Translations under genes and position numbers: made by a program
Origin: an uncultured Oscillospiraceae bacterium
GTDB lineage: Bacteria; Bacillota; Clostridia; Oscillospirales; Oscillospiraceae
Reading direction: 5' to 3'
DNA length: 38,882 nucleotides
Assembly (NCBI GenBank): GCA_958423465.1
Contig: CATZRD010000021.1
Location: 1-38,882 of the forward strand
Notes under the pieces: generated by a model
What the model saw: only the letters and a program-made list of their open reading frames with translations
What the model was told of the DNA's origin: nothing
Database searches by the model: none
Shown: piece after piece, positions 7,454 to 15,796 of the stretch
How the letters are laid out: each line of letters begins with the position of its first letter
Numbering within the stretch: the first letter of the stretch is position 1

Positions 7454-8563
7454 ATGGCAGAGAAAAAGTCCGCGCCCGCCAAGACGGCGGCTCCCGCCAG
7501 CGATAAGAAGCAGGCTATCCAGACCGCCATGAGCCAGATCGAGAAGCTGTACGGCAAGGGCTCCATCATGCGCCTGGGGGACCAGGCCAACCTGAACATC
7601 GAGGCCATCCCCACCGGCTCTCTGGCGTTGGACCTGGCTCTGGGGATCGGCGGCGTGCCCAAGGGCCGCATCATCGAGATCTACGGGCCTGAGTCCTCCG
7701 GCAAGACCACTCTGGCCCTCCACATCCTGGCCCAGGCCCAGAAGGCCGGGGGCGAGGTGGCCTTTGTGGACGCGGAGCACGCCCTGGACCCCACCTACGC
7801 CCGGGCGTTAGGGGTCAACATCGACGATCTGCTGGTGAGTCAGCCGGATACCGGCGAGCAGGGGCTGGAGATCACCGAGGCTCTGGTCCGCTCCGGGGCC
7901 ATCGACGTGGTGGTGGTGGACTCCGTGGCCGCCCTGGTGCCCCGGACGGAGATCGAGGGGGAGATGGGGGACAGCTTCGTGGGCCTCCACGCCCGCCTCA
8001 TGAGCCAGGCCCTTCGGAAGCTGGCCGGCGCCATCAGCAAGACCAACTGCGTGGTCATCTTCATCAACCAGCTCCGTGAGAAGGTAGGCGTCATGTACGG
8101 CAATCCGGAGGTCACCACCGGCGGCCGGGCCCTGAAGTTCTACGCCTCCGTCCGTATCGACGTGCGCCGGGTGGAGACGCTGAAGGCCGGCGGCGAGGTC
8201 ATCGGCAACCGCACCCGGGCCAAGGTGGTGAAAAACAAGGTGGCGCCCCCCTTCCGGGAGGCGGAGTTCGACATCATGTACGGCGAGGGCATCAGCCGCC
8301 TGGGCGAGCTGCTGGATCTGGGCGTGAAGCTGGAACTGGTGCAGAAGTCCGGCTCCTGGTTCGCCATGGGAGAGACCCGCCTGGGCCAGGGCCGGGACGC
8401 CGCCAAGCAGTACCTGAAGGACAACCCCCAGGTGGCCGACGGCCTGGAGGCCGCCATCCGCCGGGATTTCTTCAAGCTCATGAGCACGCAGTCCCAGGTG
8501 GCCGCCAAGGCTGCCGGCCGGGCGGTGGACGTCAGCGCGGACGACTTTAACGACGAGGACTAA
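7454..8563 (+). CDS. recA: RecA recombinase
   Basis: This 369-aa protein is a complete RecA, the ATP-dependent strand-exchange protein of homologous recombination and co-protease of the SOS response. Walker A is 'GPESSGKTTL' (~residue 77-86), Walker B lies in 'VVVVDSVAAL', the DNA-binding L1 region reads 'EIEGEMGD', and L2 contains 'NQLREKVGVMYGNPEVTTGGRALKFY' in two parts. The N-terminal ~20 residues are Ala/Lys-rich and the tail is acidic (SADDFNDED), as usual. The ribosome site AGAGGAG precedes ATG 7454. A dispersed repeat element starts 6 bp after the stop, and its first hairpin can act as terminator before recX. Confidence 0.98.
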   Translation: MAEKKSAPAKTAAPASDKKQAIQTAMSQIEKLYGKGSIMRLGDQANLNIEAIPTGSLALDLALGIGGVPKGRIIEIYGPESSGKTTLALHILAQAQKAGGEVAFVDAEHALDPTYARALGVNIDDLLVSQPDTGEQGLEITEALVRSGAIDVVVVDSVAALVPRTEIEGEMGDSFVGLHARLMSQALRKLAGAISKTNCVVIFINQLREKVGVMYGNPEVTTGGRALKFYASVRIDVRRVETLKAGGEVIGNRTRAKVVKNKVAPPFREAEFDIMYGEGISRLGELLDLGVKLELVQKSGSWFAMGETRLGQGRDAAKQYLKDNPQVADGLEAAIRRDFFKLMSTQSQVAAKAAGRAVDVSADDFNDED

Positions 8564-8569
8564 ATAAAA

Positions 8570-8711
8570 TCAAAAAAGCGCGGGCGCTTTTTTGAAAACG
8601 CTGCGCTCTGCGCCTCGCCCGGTGGGCTCGACGCTCGCTCCGCGAGGCGTGTTTTTCGCGAGGCAGAGCCCCGCGAAAAAGTGATTTTGTCTCTTTCGCC
8701 AGCGGGCGAAA
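8570..8711. repeat. dispersed intergenic hairpin element, copy B (recA terminator)
   Basis: Hairpin 1 is a perfect 12-bp stem, TCAAAAAAGCGC/GCGCTTTTTTGA (8570-8595), ending in a T run, so it probably terminates most recA transcripts. The linker GAAAACGCTGCGCTCTGCGCC is nearly that of copy A. Hairpin 2 is a short GCCC/GGGC stem (8617-8626), followed by GACGCTCGCTCCGCGAG, hairpin 3 TTTTTCGCG/CGCGAAAAA (8652-8680), and hairpin 4 TTTCGCC/GGCGAAA (8694-8711). It fills nearly all of the recA-recX gap. Confidence 0.8.
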
Positions 8712-8742
8712 TTCTGCAAGGCCAAGGGCCGGGAGCCGATCC

Positions 8743-9363
8743 ATGCGTATCGAGGAAGTGAAGCCGTCCCAGCGCAAAAAGGGGCGGTATCTGGTAAAAC
8801 TGGACGGCGGCGTCCTCCTCCGGGTGACGGAGGAGGAGCTGCTGCGCTTTGGCCTGCGCGCCGGCATGGAGTTGGACGACGGGACCATGGAGGCCCTTCA
8901 GACCAGCGCCCGGTCCTCCTCCGCCAAGGCCCAGGCGGCCAATATCATCGGCAGCCGCCCCCTCTCCAAGCGGGAGCTGACCAGACGCTTGGTGCAGAAG
9001 GGGAACGAGGAGACCGACGCTCAGGCCGCCGCCGACTGGCTGGAGGACCTGGGGGCCGTGGATGACGCCGCCTACGCCGCCGCTCTGGCCCGCCACTACG
9101 GCGCCAGGGGCTACGGCCCCCAACGCCTGCGGGAGGAGCTGCGCCGCCGGGGGGTCCCCAGGGAGCTGTGGGAGGATGCCCTGGCAGAGCTGCCGGACAG
9201 CGGCGAAGCTCTGGACGCCCTGATTCAAAAGCGGCGCCGGGGGGACCTTACGGACCCCAGGGAGCGCAGGCGCATCTGCGACGCCCTTCTGCGCCGGGGC
9301 TTTTCCTGGAGTCAGGTGAAGGCCGCCATGGCCCGATACACGGAGATGGAGGAGGATGAGTAG
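8743..9363 (+). CDS. recX: RecX, RecA regulatory protein
   Basis: RecX binds RecA filaments and limits recombination. The 206-aa protein has a basic N-terminal part, then the triple three-helix repeats typical of the family: 'SKRELTRRLVQKG' and 'DWLEDLGAVDDAAYA' with 'YGPQRLREELRRRGV' (second repeat) and 'RRICDALLRRGFSWSQVKAAM' at the C terminus. A GGGAG ribosome site precedes ATG 8743. It lies directly after recA, which is the common arrangement; expression by read-through of the recA terminator would keep RecX low (known in E. coli, inferred here). Confidence 0.9.
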   Translation: MRIEEVKPSQRKKGRYLVKLDGGVLLRVTEEELLRFGLRAGMELDDGTMEALQTSARSSSAKAQAANIIGSRPLSKRELTRRLVQKGNEETDAQAAADWLEDLGAVDDAAYAAALARHYGARGYGPQRLREELRRRGVPRELWEDALAELPDSGEALDALIQKRRRGDLTDPRERRRICDALLRRGFSWSQVKAAMARYTEMEEDE

Positions 9364-9433
9364 CCCCCGCTCCTGACCTATTTGAGAAGAATTTGCTGTT
9401 CGCGCCCAAAAATGGGGCGCAAAGGAGGCCCCT

Positions 9434-10759
9434 ATGCCCTATACCATCCATTTTATCCCCCTGGGCTGCGAGAAAAACGTGGTCAACTGCGAGCAGATGA
9501 TGGCCCTGTGCCGCCAGGCGGGCCACACCCTGACGAACGATCCCGCCGGGGCCGACGTGGCGGTGGTGAACACCTGCGGATTCCTCACCAGCGCCAGCGA
9601 GGAGGCCATCGGCCACATCCTGCGCATGGCGGAGCTGAAAAAAGAGGGGAAGCTGAAAAAGATCCTTGTCACCGGCTGTATGACGGAGCGCTACCGGGGC
9701 GAGGTGACGGCGGAGCTGCCCGAGGTGGACGGCATACTGGGCACCGGCAGCTATAAGGACATCGTGGACGCCGTGGAGTCGGTGATGGCCGGAGGCACCG
9801 TCAGCCGCTTTGACGACATCAGCGCCCCGGTGGACGAGTTCGGCCGGGTGCTGACCACCCCTCCCCACTACGCCTACCTCCGCATCGCCGAGGGCTGCGA
9901 CAACTGGTGCGCCTTCTGCATCATCCCCAAGCTCCGGGGCAGGTACCGGAGCCGCCCCATGGACAAGGTCCTGGCGGAGGCCCGCTCTCTGGCGGACCGG
10001 GGAGTGAAGGAGCTGATCGTCATCGCCCAGGACATCACCCGCTACGGCACCGACTGGGACGGGGCGCACCACCTGGCGGACCTGTTGGAGGAGCTGGTAA
10101 AGCTCCCCTTCCGCTGGATCCGCCTCCACTACCTGTATCCCGAGCAGATCGACGACCGGCTCATCGACGTCATCGCCCGGGAGCCCAAGATCCTGAACTA
10201 TCTGGACATCCCCCTTCAGCACTGCAACGACGCGATCTTGAAGCGGATGAACCGCCGGGGGGACAAGGCGTACATCGAGGACCTGCTGGCGAAGCTGAAA
10301 AGCCGCATCCCCGGCCTGGTCCTCCGCACCAGCCTCATCACCGGCCTGCCCGGGGAGGGGGAGGCGGAGTTCGAGGAGCTGTGCCAGTTCCTGTGGGACC
10401 AGCGGATGCTCCGGGCCGGCGTGTTCCCCTACTCCCCGGAGGAGGGGACTCCTGCGGCGAAGATGGACCGGGTGGACACCGAGGAGGCCGTCCGCCGGGC
10501 GGAGCTGGTGGTGGATATCCAGTCCCGAATCATGGACGAGTGGAACGAGTCCATGCAGGGGGAGGTGCTGGAGGTCCTCTGCGACGGCTTCGACGGCCAG
10601 GCGATGATGTACGCGGGCCGCAGCTACGCCGAAAGCCCGGACATCGACGGGAAGATCTGGTTCACCGCCGAGAGAGATGTGGAGACAGGGACCTTCGTGA
10701 ACGTGCGTATCACCGGCGTCATGGACGGCGAGCTGACAGGGGAGGCTGTGATGCCATGA
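9434..10759 (+). CDS. rimO: RimO, ribosomal protein S12 methylthiotransferase
   Basis: RimO is a radical-SAM enzyme with two iron-sulfur clusters that adds a methylthio group to an aspartate of ribosomal protein S12. The 441-aa protein has the N-terminal UPF0004 domain with cluster cysteines in 'PLGCEKN', 'VVNTCGF' and 'VTGCM', the radical-SAM C-x3-C-x2-C as 'CDNWCAFC' (~155), 'LRGRYRSRP', which marks RimO rather than MiaB, and a C-terminal TRAM domain. AAAGGAGG (9421-9428) precedes ATG 9434; a GCGCCC/GGGCGC hairpin (9402-9420) abuts that site. Its stop overlaps the start of the next gene in ATGA. Confidence 0.95.
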   Translation: MPYTIHFIPLGCEKNVVNCEQMMALCRQAGHTLTNDPAGADVAVVNTCGFLTSASEEAIGHILRMAELKKEGKLKKILVTGCMTERYRGEVTAELPEVDGILGTGSYKDIVDAVESVMAGGTVSRFDDISAPVDEFGRVLTTPPHYAYLRIAEGCDNWCAFCIIPKLRGRYRSRPMDKVLAEARSLADRGVKELIVIAQDITRYGTDWDGAHHLADLLEELVKLPFRWIRLHYLYPEQIDDRLIDVIAREPKILNYLDIPLQHCNDAILKRMNRRGDKAYIEDLLAKLKSRIPGLVLRTSLITGLPGEGEAEFEELCQFLWDQRMLRAGVFPYSPEEGTPAAKMDRVDTEEAVRRAELVVDIQSRIMDEWNESMQGEVLEVLCDGFDGQAMMYAGRSYAESPDIDGKIWFTAERDVETGTFVNVRITGVMDGELTGEAVMP

Positions 10760-12837
10760 AACAGAAGAGAAGGCAAAGCTTATTGGCGGGACTGCTGGCG
10801 CTGGCCCTGGCCCTGACCGCCTGCGGCGGTCAGGAGGACGGCGGCGGTCAAGGAGAGAGGGAGACCCCCTCGCCCCTGGAGATTGCCCGGACCGTGCTGG
10901 AGGGCCAGCCCAATCCGGAAGATTATGTAAACCAAATCACCGCCCAGGATGAGGACTTCCCCGCCTTTCTGGAGTACTGCGGCGTGGAAGCGGAGGCCGC
11001 GGCGGACGGGGCGATCTTTTTCGCCGGGGGTGTGAACGCCTGCGAGATCATCGTGCTGTCTCTGGCGGAGGACGCTGAGATGGAGGGCGTGGAGGAGAGC
11101 CTGCAGGCCCACCGGGCTGACCGGCTGGGGGCCTTTATCGGCTACGCCCCGGAGCAGGCGGAGGTGGTGAAGCAGTCCGCCGTTCTGACGGACGAGGCGG
11201 GCGGTATCGCGACGCTGCTGATCTGTCAGGACCCGGACGGGGCCGCCGAGACCTTCCGGCAGGCGGTCCGGGGGGAGCTTCCGGCGCAGCCGGCCTCCGG
11301 CCCCGCCGGGGAGCCGGTTGGCGCGGTTCTCCCGGCCGGCACGGCCCCGGAGAAGGAGACGCCCGCCCTCACCGTGGCCCAGCTTATCGCCGGCAGCCAG
11401 CCCAACGCCTCGGACTTCACCGGAGGCATGGTGCTGGGACAGGAGGGCTTCGCGGAGCGGATGGCCCTCTACGGCGTGGAGGCCGGGGACCTTGCGGACG
11501 GGGCGCTGGTATGGGCCGGGGACGGCCTTTCGGATCAGGTCCTGATTCTCTCCCTGAAGGAGCCTATGGAGGAGAAGAGCCCCTTTCTGCCGAACCTGTG
11601 TTCTGCCATGTTAGCGCAGGGGATAGCCGCAGAGTTTGGCTCCATCAACATGGAAAGGTCCGTTTACGTGGTCTTTGCCGGCCAGGACATGGAGGCGGCG
11701 GACGACGCTTTCCAGAGCTGTCAGTGCCTGCTGGAGGAGGCGGAAACCTTTGGCCCCTCCGCCCGGGAGGTGGCCGGCCTCTCTGTGGCCAGCCAGCCCG
11801 ACGCGGCGGACTACACCGTGGAGCTGGCCTCCGGCACGGCGGAGTTTGACGCGCAGATGGAGGAGTACGGCCTGGACCCCCTGATCTTCTCTGACGGCGC
11901 GATCTTCCAGACGGAGGACGGCGGGGAGCAGATCGCCATTCTGCGGCACCGGAGCAGCTGGTACTGCGTGGAGGACCATGCGAAGGCGATGAGAGCCTAC
12001 ATGCGGGAAAAGGGGTACGCCGCCGTGATCAAGTGTACCGGCGAATATGCTTTCGGCCCCCGGAACTCCGACCGCAGGGCGACGCTGCTGGTGCTCTTCA
12101 TGTGCCAGGACCCCGAGGCCGCCTGGACCGCCTTCCAGACCACCAAAGACGATTTTATCCCCGACGGGGAGACGGCGTCTTCCCAGGAACCGGAGCCGGA
12201 GCGGGACGAGCGGGGCTATGTGGTCTTTCATCCGCCGGGGAACCACGATATGACCATCTATGATACCGGCGCGATTTTGGAGGCTCACCGGAGCGGAGAC
12301 GTCTCCGGTCTGTCCGACAGGGACCGGGCCACGCTGGAGGCCGCCCAGGCCGTTCTGGCGGACTGCCTGACAGAGGGCATGACGGACTATGAGAAGGAGC
12401 TGGCCTTCCACGACTGGGTGGTTGAGAATCTGTCCTATTTCTGGGGCGGCTTCGGCGTGGAGGAGAGCGAATACGCCTCCACGCCTTATGGCGGCCTGGT
12501 GGAGCGGGAGGGCATCTGCCTGGGCTACGCCTCCACCTTCCAGCTCCTGATGGACCTGGCCGGGGTGGAGTGTATGACCGTGGTGGGGGCGTCCGCCGGG
12601 TCGGAGGAGGACCACGCCTGGAACCTGGTGCGCCTGGACGGAGAGTGGTACGCTGTGGACACCACCTGGGACGATCCCACGGATCCCACCGCGCCGGACA
12701 GCGTTGCCGTTAGTTACGGGAGAGCCCACCGGTATTTCAACGTCACCAGCGATTTTCTGCGGGAGACGGACCACCAGTGGGACTACGACGCCGTCCCCGA
12801 GGCGGAGGGCGTGAAGTACGCCTGGACGCAACCATAA
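10756..12837 (+). CDS. lipoprotein with three DUF4358-like repeats and a transglutaminase-like domain
   Basis: This 693-aa surface protein starts with a lipoprotein signal (MKQKRRQSLLAG, hydrophobic core, lipidated Cys 23). Three related repeats follow at ~46-172, ~206-328 and ~338-468. Each opens with a 'QPN/D-x-x-D-Y/F' stretch and contains a 'YGV/L...DGAI' segment, as in DUF4358. The C-terminal part is a transglutaminase/papain-like core with the triad visible: Cys 588 in 'GICLGYAS', His 620 in 'DHAWN' and Asp 635 in 'AVDTTWDD'. It may cleave or cross-link proteins in the cell envelope; the substrate is unknown. The start ATG overlaps the rimO stop (ATGA), indicating translational coupling, and pgsA follows 18 bp downstream. 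Confidence 0.85.
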   Translation: MKQKRRQSLLAGLLALALALTACGGQEDGGGQGERETPSPLEIARTVLEGQPNPEDYVNQITAQDEDFPAFLEYCGVEAEAAADGAIFFAGGVNACEIIVLSLAEDAEMEGVEESLQAHRADRLGAFIGYAPEQAEVVKQSAVLTDEAGGIATLLICQDPDGAAETFRQAVRGELPAQPASGPAGEPVGAVLPAGTAPEKETPALTVAQLIAGSQPNASDFTGGMVLGQEGFAERMALYGVEAGDLADGALVWAGDGLSDQVLILSLKEPMEEKSPFLPNLCSAMLAQGIAAEFGSINMERSVYVVFAGQDMEAADDAFQSCQCLLEEAETFGPSAREVAGLSVASQPDAADYTVELASGTAEFDAQMEEYGLDPLIFSDGAIFQTEDGGEQIAILRHRSSWYCVEDHAKAMRAYMREKGYAAVIKCTGEYAFGPRNSDRRATLLVLFMCQDPEAAWTAFQTTKDDFIPDGETASSQEPEPERDERGYVVFHPPGNHDMTIYDTGAILEAHRSGDVSGLSDRDRATLEAAQAVLADCLTEGMTDYEKELAFHDWVVENLSYFWGGFGVEESEYASTPYGGLVEREGICLGYASTFQLLMDLAGVECMTVVGASAGSEEDHAWNLVRLDGEWYAVDTTWDDPTDPTAPDSVAVSYGRAHRYFNVTSDFLRETDHQWDYDAVPEAEGVKYAWTQP

Positions 12838-12855
12838 GCGAAGGAGGAACGCGTT

Positions 12856-13377
12856 ATGAATCTGCCCAATAAGCTGACATTGCTGCGGATCGTGCTGATT
12901 TTGCCCTTTCTGCTGGTGCTGTACCTGGATATCCCGGGGGCGTCCTATATCGCCCTGGCCATCTTCATCGCCGCCAGCCTGACGGACCTGCTGGACGGCA
13001 AGATCGCCCGCAGCCGGAATCTGGTGACGGACTTCGGCAAGTTTGCCGACCCCCTGGCGGACAAGATGCTGGTCATGGCCGCCATGGTCTGGTTCGTGGA
13101 GATCGGGCAGATGCCCGGCTGGGCGCTGCTGGTGGTGCTGGTGCGGGAGTTTGCCGTCAGCGGCCTGAGGATGGTGGCCAGCGACAAGGGACGGGTCATC
13201 GCCGCCGGCTGGTCCGGCAAGGTAAAGACCGCCTCTACCATGGTGTGCGTGATTCTGATGTTTCTGCCCATTCCCGCCCTGCTGAACACGCTATGCGTGG
13301 CGGTGATCGTGGTCACCACCGTCTATTCCGGCGTGGAGTATTTCGTGAAAAATCGGGACTGCCTCAGCGACATGTAG
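12856..13377 (+). CDS. pgsA: PgsA, CDP-diacylglycerol-glycerol-3-phosphate 3-phosphatidyltransferase
   Basis: PgsA makes phosphatidylglycerol phosphate from CDP-diacylglycerol and glycerol-3-phosphate, the committed step to phosphatidylglycerol. The 173-aa polytopic protein has the CDP-alcohol phosphotransferase motif D-G-x2-A-R-x8-G-x3-D-x3-D, seen as 'DLLDGKIARSRN' and 'DFGKFADPLADK' (~48-70), and begins with the usual 'MNLPNKLTLLRI'. AAGGAGG (12841-12847) lies 8 bp upstream of ATG 12856. It is the last gene of the recX-rimO-lipoprotein-pgsA run; pgsA near rimO is common in Firmicutes. Confidence 0.94.
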   Translation: MNLPNKLTLLRIVLILPFLLVLYLDIPGASYIALAIFIAASLTDLLDGKIARSRNLVTDFGKFADPLADKMLVMAAMVWFVEIGQMPGWALLVVLVREFAVSGLRMVASDKGRVIAAGWSGKVKTASTMVCVILMFLPIPALLNTLCVAVIVVTTVYSGVEYFVKNRDCLSDM

Positions 13378-13382
13378 GCGGG

Positions 13383-13425
13383 TTTTTGCCGGAGGCCAAT
13401 ACCGCTATAGGGCCTCCGGCAAAAA
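13383..13425. terminator. hairpin after pgsA
   Basis: TTTTTGCCGGAGGCC pairs with GGCCTCCGGCAAAAA across a 13-nt loop. The T/A bases form part of the stem, and a second TA-rich dyad follows, so this is a plausible rather than a textbook terminator. Confidence 0.55.
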
Positions 13426-13450
13426 AATATATTTTTGGACAATTCTACGG

Positions 13451-13479
13451 TTGCAACCGGGGGAAATTCTTGGCATAAT
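13451..13479 (+). promoter_or_regulatory. promoter of the xpt-guaA operon
   Basis: TTGCAA (13451-13456), 17-bp spacer, CATAAT (13474-13479). It would give a leader of about 65 nt. Confidence 0.7.
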
Positions 13480-13503
13480 AAGGTCAATCAGTCCATAGCG
13501 TCA

Positions 13504-13522
13504 CCGTTTCCGGGGGAAACGG
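13504..13522 (+). other. leader hairpin upstream of xpt
   Basis: CCGTTTCC and GGAAACGG form an 8-bp stem with a GGG loop, followed by a run of six A residues, 29 bp before the xpt ATG. The leader is too short for a purine riboswitch and none of its core bases is seen; this may be a simple stability or attenuation element. Confidence 0.5.
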
Positions 13523-13550
13523 CAAAAAATACGGGAGGATGTGAAACGAC

Positions 13551-14129
13551 ATGCAGCTTTTGAAGGACCGCATTCGCAAGGAGGGCAAGGTGCTGCCTGG
13601 CAACATCATCAAGGTGGACGGCTTTTTGAACCATCGGGTGGATACCCGCCTCATGGGGGAGATCGCTGACGAATTTGCCAAGTACTTCGATGTGGAGAAC
13701 ATCACCATGGTGCTGACCGCCGAGGCCAGCGGCATCGCCCTGGCCACCATCTGCGCCGAGCGGTACAACGTGCCCATGGTGTTCGCCAAAAAGGCCAAGA
13801 GCGACAACATCGAGGGCGGCCTGTACCAGAGCGAGATCTTCTCCTACACCTACAAGAAAAAGGTCACCCAGATCCTCTCCAAGGAGTGGCTCACCGCCAG
13901 CGACCGGGTGCTGATCGTGGACGACTTTATGGCCAACGGCGAGGCGGTCCGGGGCCTTACCGACCTGGTGAGCCAGGCCGGCGCGGAGCTGGTGGGCATC
14001 GGCGTGGCCATCGAGAAGGGCTTCCAGGGCGGCGGCGACCGCCTGCGGGACATGGGGCTGAACTACCACGCCCTGGCCGTCATCGAGAGCGCCGATGAAA
14101 ACGGCATCGTTTTCCGGGACGACGAGTAA
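13551..14129 (+). CDS. xpt: Xpt, xanthine phosphoribosyltransferase
   Basis: Xpt salvages xanthine to XMP using PRPP. The 192-aa protein has the Firmicutes Xpt pattern: an N-terminal 'MQLLKDRIRKEGKVLPGNIIKVD' divided by the usual turn, 'FLNHRVDTRLM', and the PRPP loop 'VLIVDDFMANGEA' (~122-134). 'YTYKKKVTQILSKEWL' is also typical of this family. GGGAGG (13533-13538) precedes ATG 13551. It is followed after 30 bp by guaA, so XMP made here can be turned directly into GMP. Confidence 0.95.
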   Translation: MQLLKDRIRKEGKVLPGNIIKVDGFLNHRVDTRLMGEIADEFAKYFDVENITMVLTAEASGIALATICAERYNVPMVFAKKAKSDNIEGGLYQSEIFSYTYKKKVTQILSKEWLTASDRVLIVDDFMANGEAVRGLTDLVSQAGAELVGIGVAIEKGFQGGGDRLRDMGLNYHALAVIESADENGIVFRDDE

Positions 14130-14159
14130 AGCGAACCGGCGGGGATAAGGAGAATGGAT

Positions 14160-15701
14160 ATGTCGCATCAGCTTGTGATCGTTCTGGATTTTGGCGGACA
14201 GTACAACCAGCTCATCGCCCGCCGGGTGCGGGAGTGCGGCGTGTACTGCGAGGTCAAGCCCTACACCACGCCCCTGGCGGAGCTGAAGGCCATGGCGCCC
14301 ATCGGCTTCATCTTCACCGGCGGCCCCAACTCCGTGTATCTGGAGGACGCCCCCCATGTGGACCCGGCCATTTTTGAGCTGGGCGTTCCCGTGCTGGGGA
14401 TCTGCTACGGCTGCCAGCTCATGGCCCACACCCTGGGGGGCCGGGTCACCGCCGCCCAGGACGACAGCGCCCGGGAGTACGGCAAGACGGAGACCTTTTA
14501 CAACACCGGCTGCCCTCTGTTCAAGGACCTGCCGGAGTGCGGCGTCAGCTGGATGAGCCACGGGGACTACATGGAGAAGGTGCCCGAGGGCTTCGCCCTG
14601 GCGGCCCACTCCAAAGCCTGCCCCAACGTGGCCATTGCCGACGAGGCCCGGGGCTTTTACGGCGTGCAGTTCCACCCGGAGGTGAACCACACCGAGAACG
14701 GCCTTCGGATGATCCGGAATTTCCTCTACGAGGTCTGCGGCGCGGTGGGGGACTGGTCCATGGAGGACTACAAGCGCACCGCCATCGCCGCCATCCGGGA
14801 AAAGGTGGGCACGGGCAGGGTGCTGCTGGCCCTCTCCGGCGGCGTGGACAGCTCCGTGTGCGCCGCCCTGCTGGCGGAGGCGGTGGGGGAGCAGCTCACC
14901 TGCGTCTTTGTGGACCACGGCCTCATGCGCAAGAACGAGGGCGACGAGGTCCAGGCGGCCTTCCAGCCCTGGGCCATGAACTTTGTGCGGGTGGACGCCG
15001 AGGGCCGTTTCCTCAGCAAGCTGGCGGGGGTCTCCGAGCCGGAGCGGAAGCGGAAGATCATCGGCGAGGAGTTCATCCGGGTCTTTGAGGAGGAAGCGAA
15101 AAAGATCGGCGCCGTAGACTTTTTGGCCCAGGGCACCATCTATCCCGATGTCATCGAGTCCGGCGCCGGCGCCGCCGCCGTCATCAAGAGCCACCATAAC
15201 GTGGGGGGCCTGCCGGACTATGTGGACTTCAAGGAGATCGTGGAGCCCCTGCGGCTGCTGTTCAAGGACGAGGTGCGGCAGCTGGGCCGGGAGCTGGGCC
15301 TGCCGGAGTATCTGGTCAGCCGCCAGCCCTTCCCGGGTCCGGGCCTGGCCATCCGCGTCATCGGGGACCTGACCAAGGAGAAGCTGGACACCCTGCGGGA
15401 CGCGGACGCCATCTACCGGGAGGAGATCGCCCGGGCGGGTTTGACGGGGAGCGTCAGCCAGTATTTCGCCGTGCTGACCAACACCCGCTCCGTGGGCGTC
15501 ATGGGCGACGGCAGGACCTACGACTACACCCTGGCTCTGCGGGCGGTGACCACCAGCGACTTTATGACCGCCGATTGGGCCAGGATCCCCTACGACGTGC
15601 TGGATACCATCAGCACCCGCATCGTCAACGAGGTCCCGGGCATCAACCGCATCGTGTACGATATCACCAGCAAACCCCCCGCGACCATCGAGTGGGAATA
15701 A
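14160..15701 (+). CDS. guaA: GuaA, glutamine-hydrolysing GMP synthase
   Basis: GMP synthase aminates XMP to GMP with ATP and glutamine. The 513-aa protein has an N-terminal class-I amidotransferase domain with nucleophile Cys in 'GICYGCQ' and the His/Glu pair in 'GVQFHPEV', then the ATP-pyrophosphatase P-loop 'LSGGVDSSV' (~224-232) and the C-terminal XMP-binding dimerisation domain ending in 'PPATIEWE', the normal end. I prefer ATG 14160 over 14154 because AAGGAG (14146-14151) then has an 8-bp gap. It is the second gene of the xpt operon. Confidence 0.97.
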   Translation: MSHQLVIVLDFGGQYNQLIARRVRECGVYCEVKPYTTPLAELKAMAPIGFIFTGGPNSVYLEDAPHVDPAIFELGVPVLGICYGCQLMAHTLGGRVTAAQDDSAREYGKTETFYNTGCPLFKDLPECGVSWMSHGDYMEKVPEGFALAAHSKACPNVAIADEARGFYGVQFHPEVNHTENGLRMIRNFLYEVCGAVGDWSMEDYKRTAIAAIREKVGTGRVLLALSGGVDSSVCAALLAEAVGEQLTCVFVDHGLMRKNEGDEVQAAFQPWAMNFVRVDAEGRFLSKLAGVSEPERKRKIIGEEFIRVFEEEAKKIGAVDFLAQGTIYPDVIESGAGAAAVIKSHHNVGGLPDYVDFKEIVEPLRLLFKDEVRQLGRELGLPEYLVSRQPFPGPGLAIRVIGDLTKEKLDTLRDADAIYREEIARAGLTGSVSQYFAVLTNTRSVGVMGDGRTYDYTLALRAVTTSDFMTADWARIPYDVLDTISTRIVNEVPGINRIVYDITSKPPATIEWE

Positions 15702-15709
15702 GCCATCCC

Positions 15710-15748
15710 GCCCCCAGGGCCATGCGTTTCCATAGCCCCGGGGGCTTT
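15710..15748 (+). terminator. rho-independent terminator after guaA
   Basis: GCCCCCAGGGC (15710-15720) pairs with GCCCCGGGGGC (15735-15745) with one mismatch, followed by TTTCTT. Confidence 0.8.
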
Positions 15749-15796
15749 CTTCTGCCGCCGGGCCGATTGCGATGTGACAGGGAGGATCTCGCCGCC

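Noticed and set aside
9907..10755. In-frame upstream extension of the transglutaminase-like lipoprotein inside rimO
   Set aside because: The true start is ATG 10756, directly followed by a lipoprotein signal; upstream sequence is the shadow of rimO.
13480..13550. Purine riboswitch ahead of xpt
   Set aside because: The leader is about 65 nt and lacks the conserved junction bases and paired loops; only a simple 8-bp hairpin is present.
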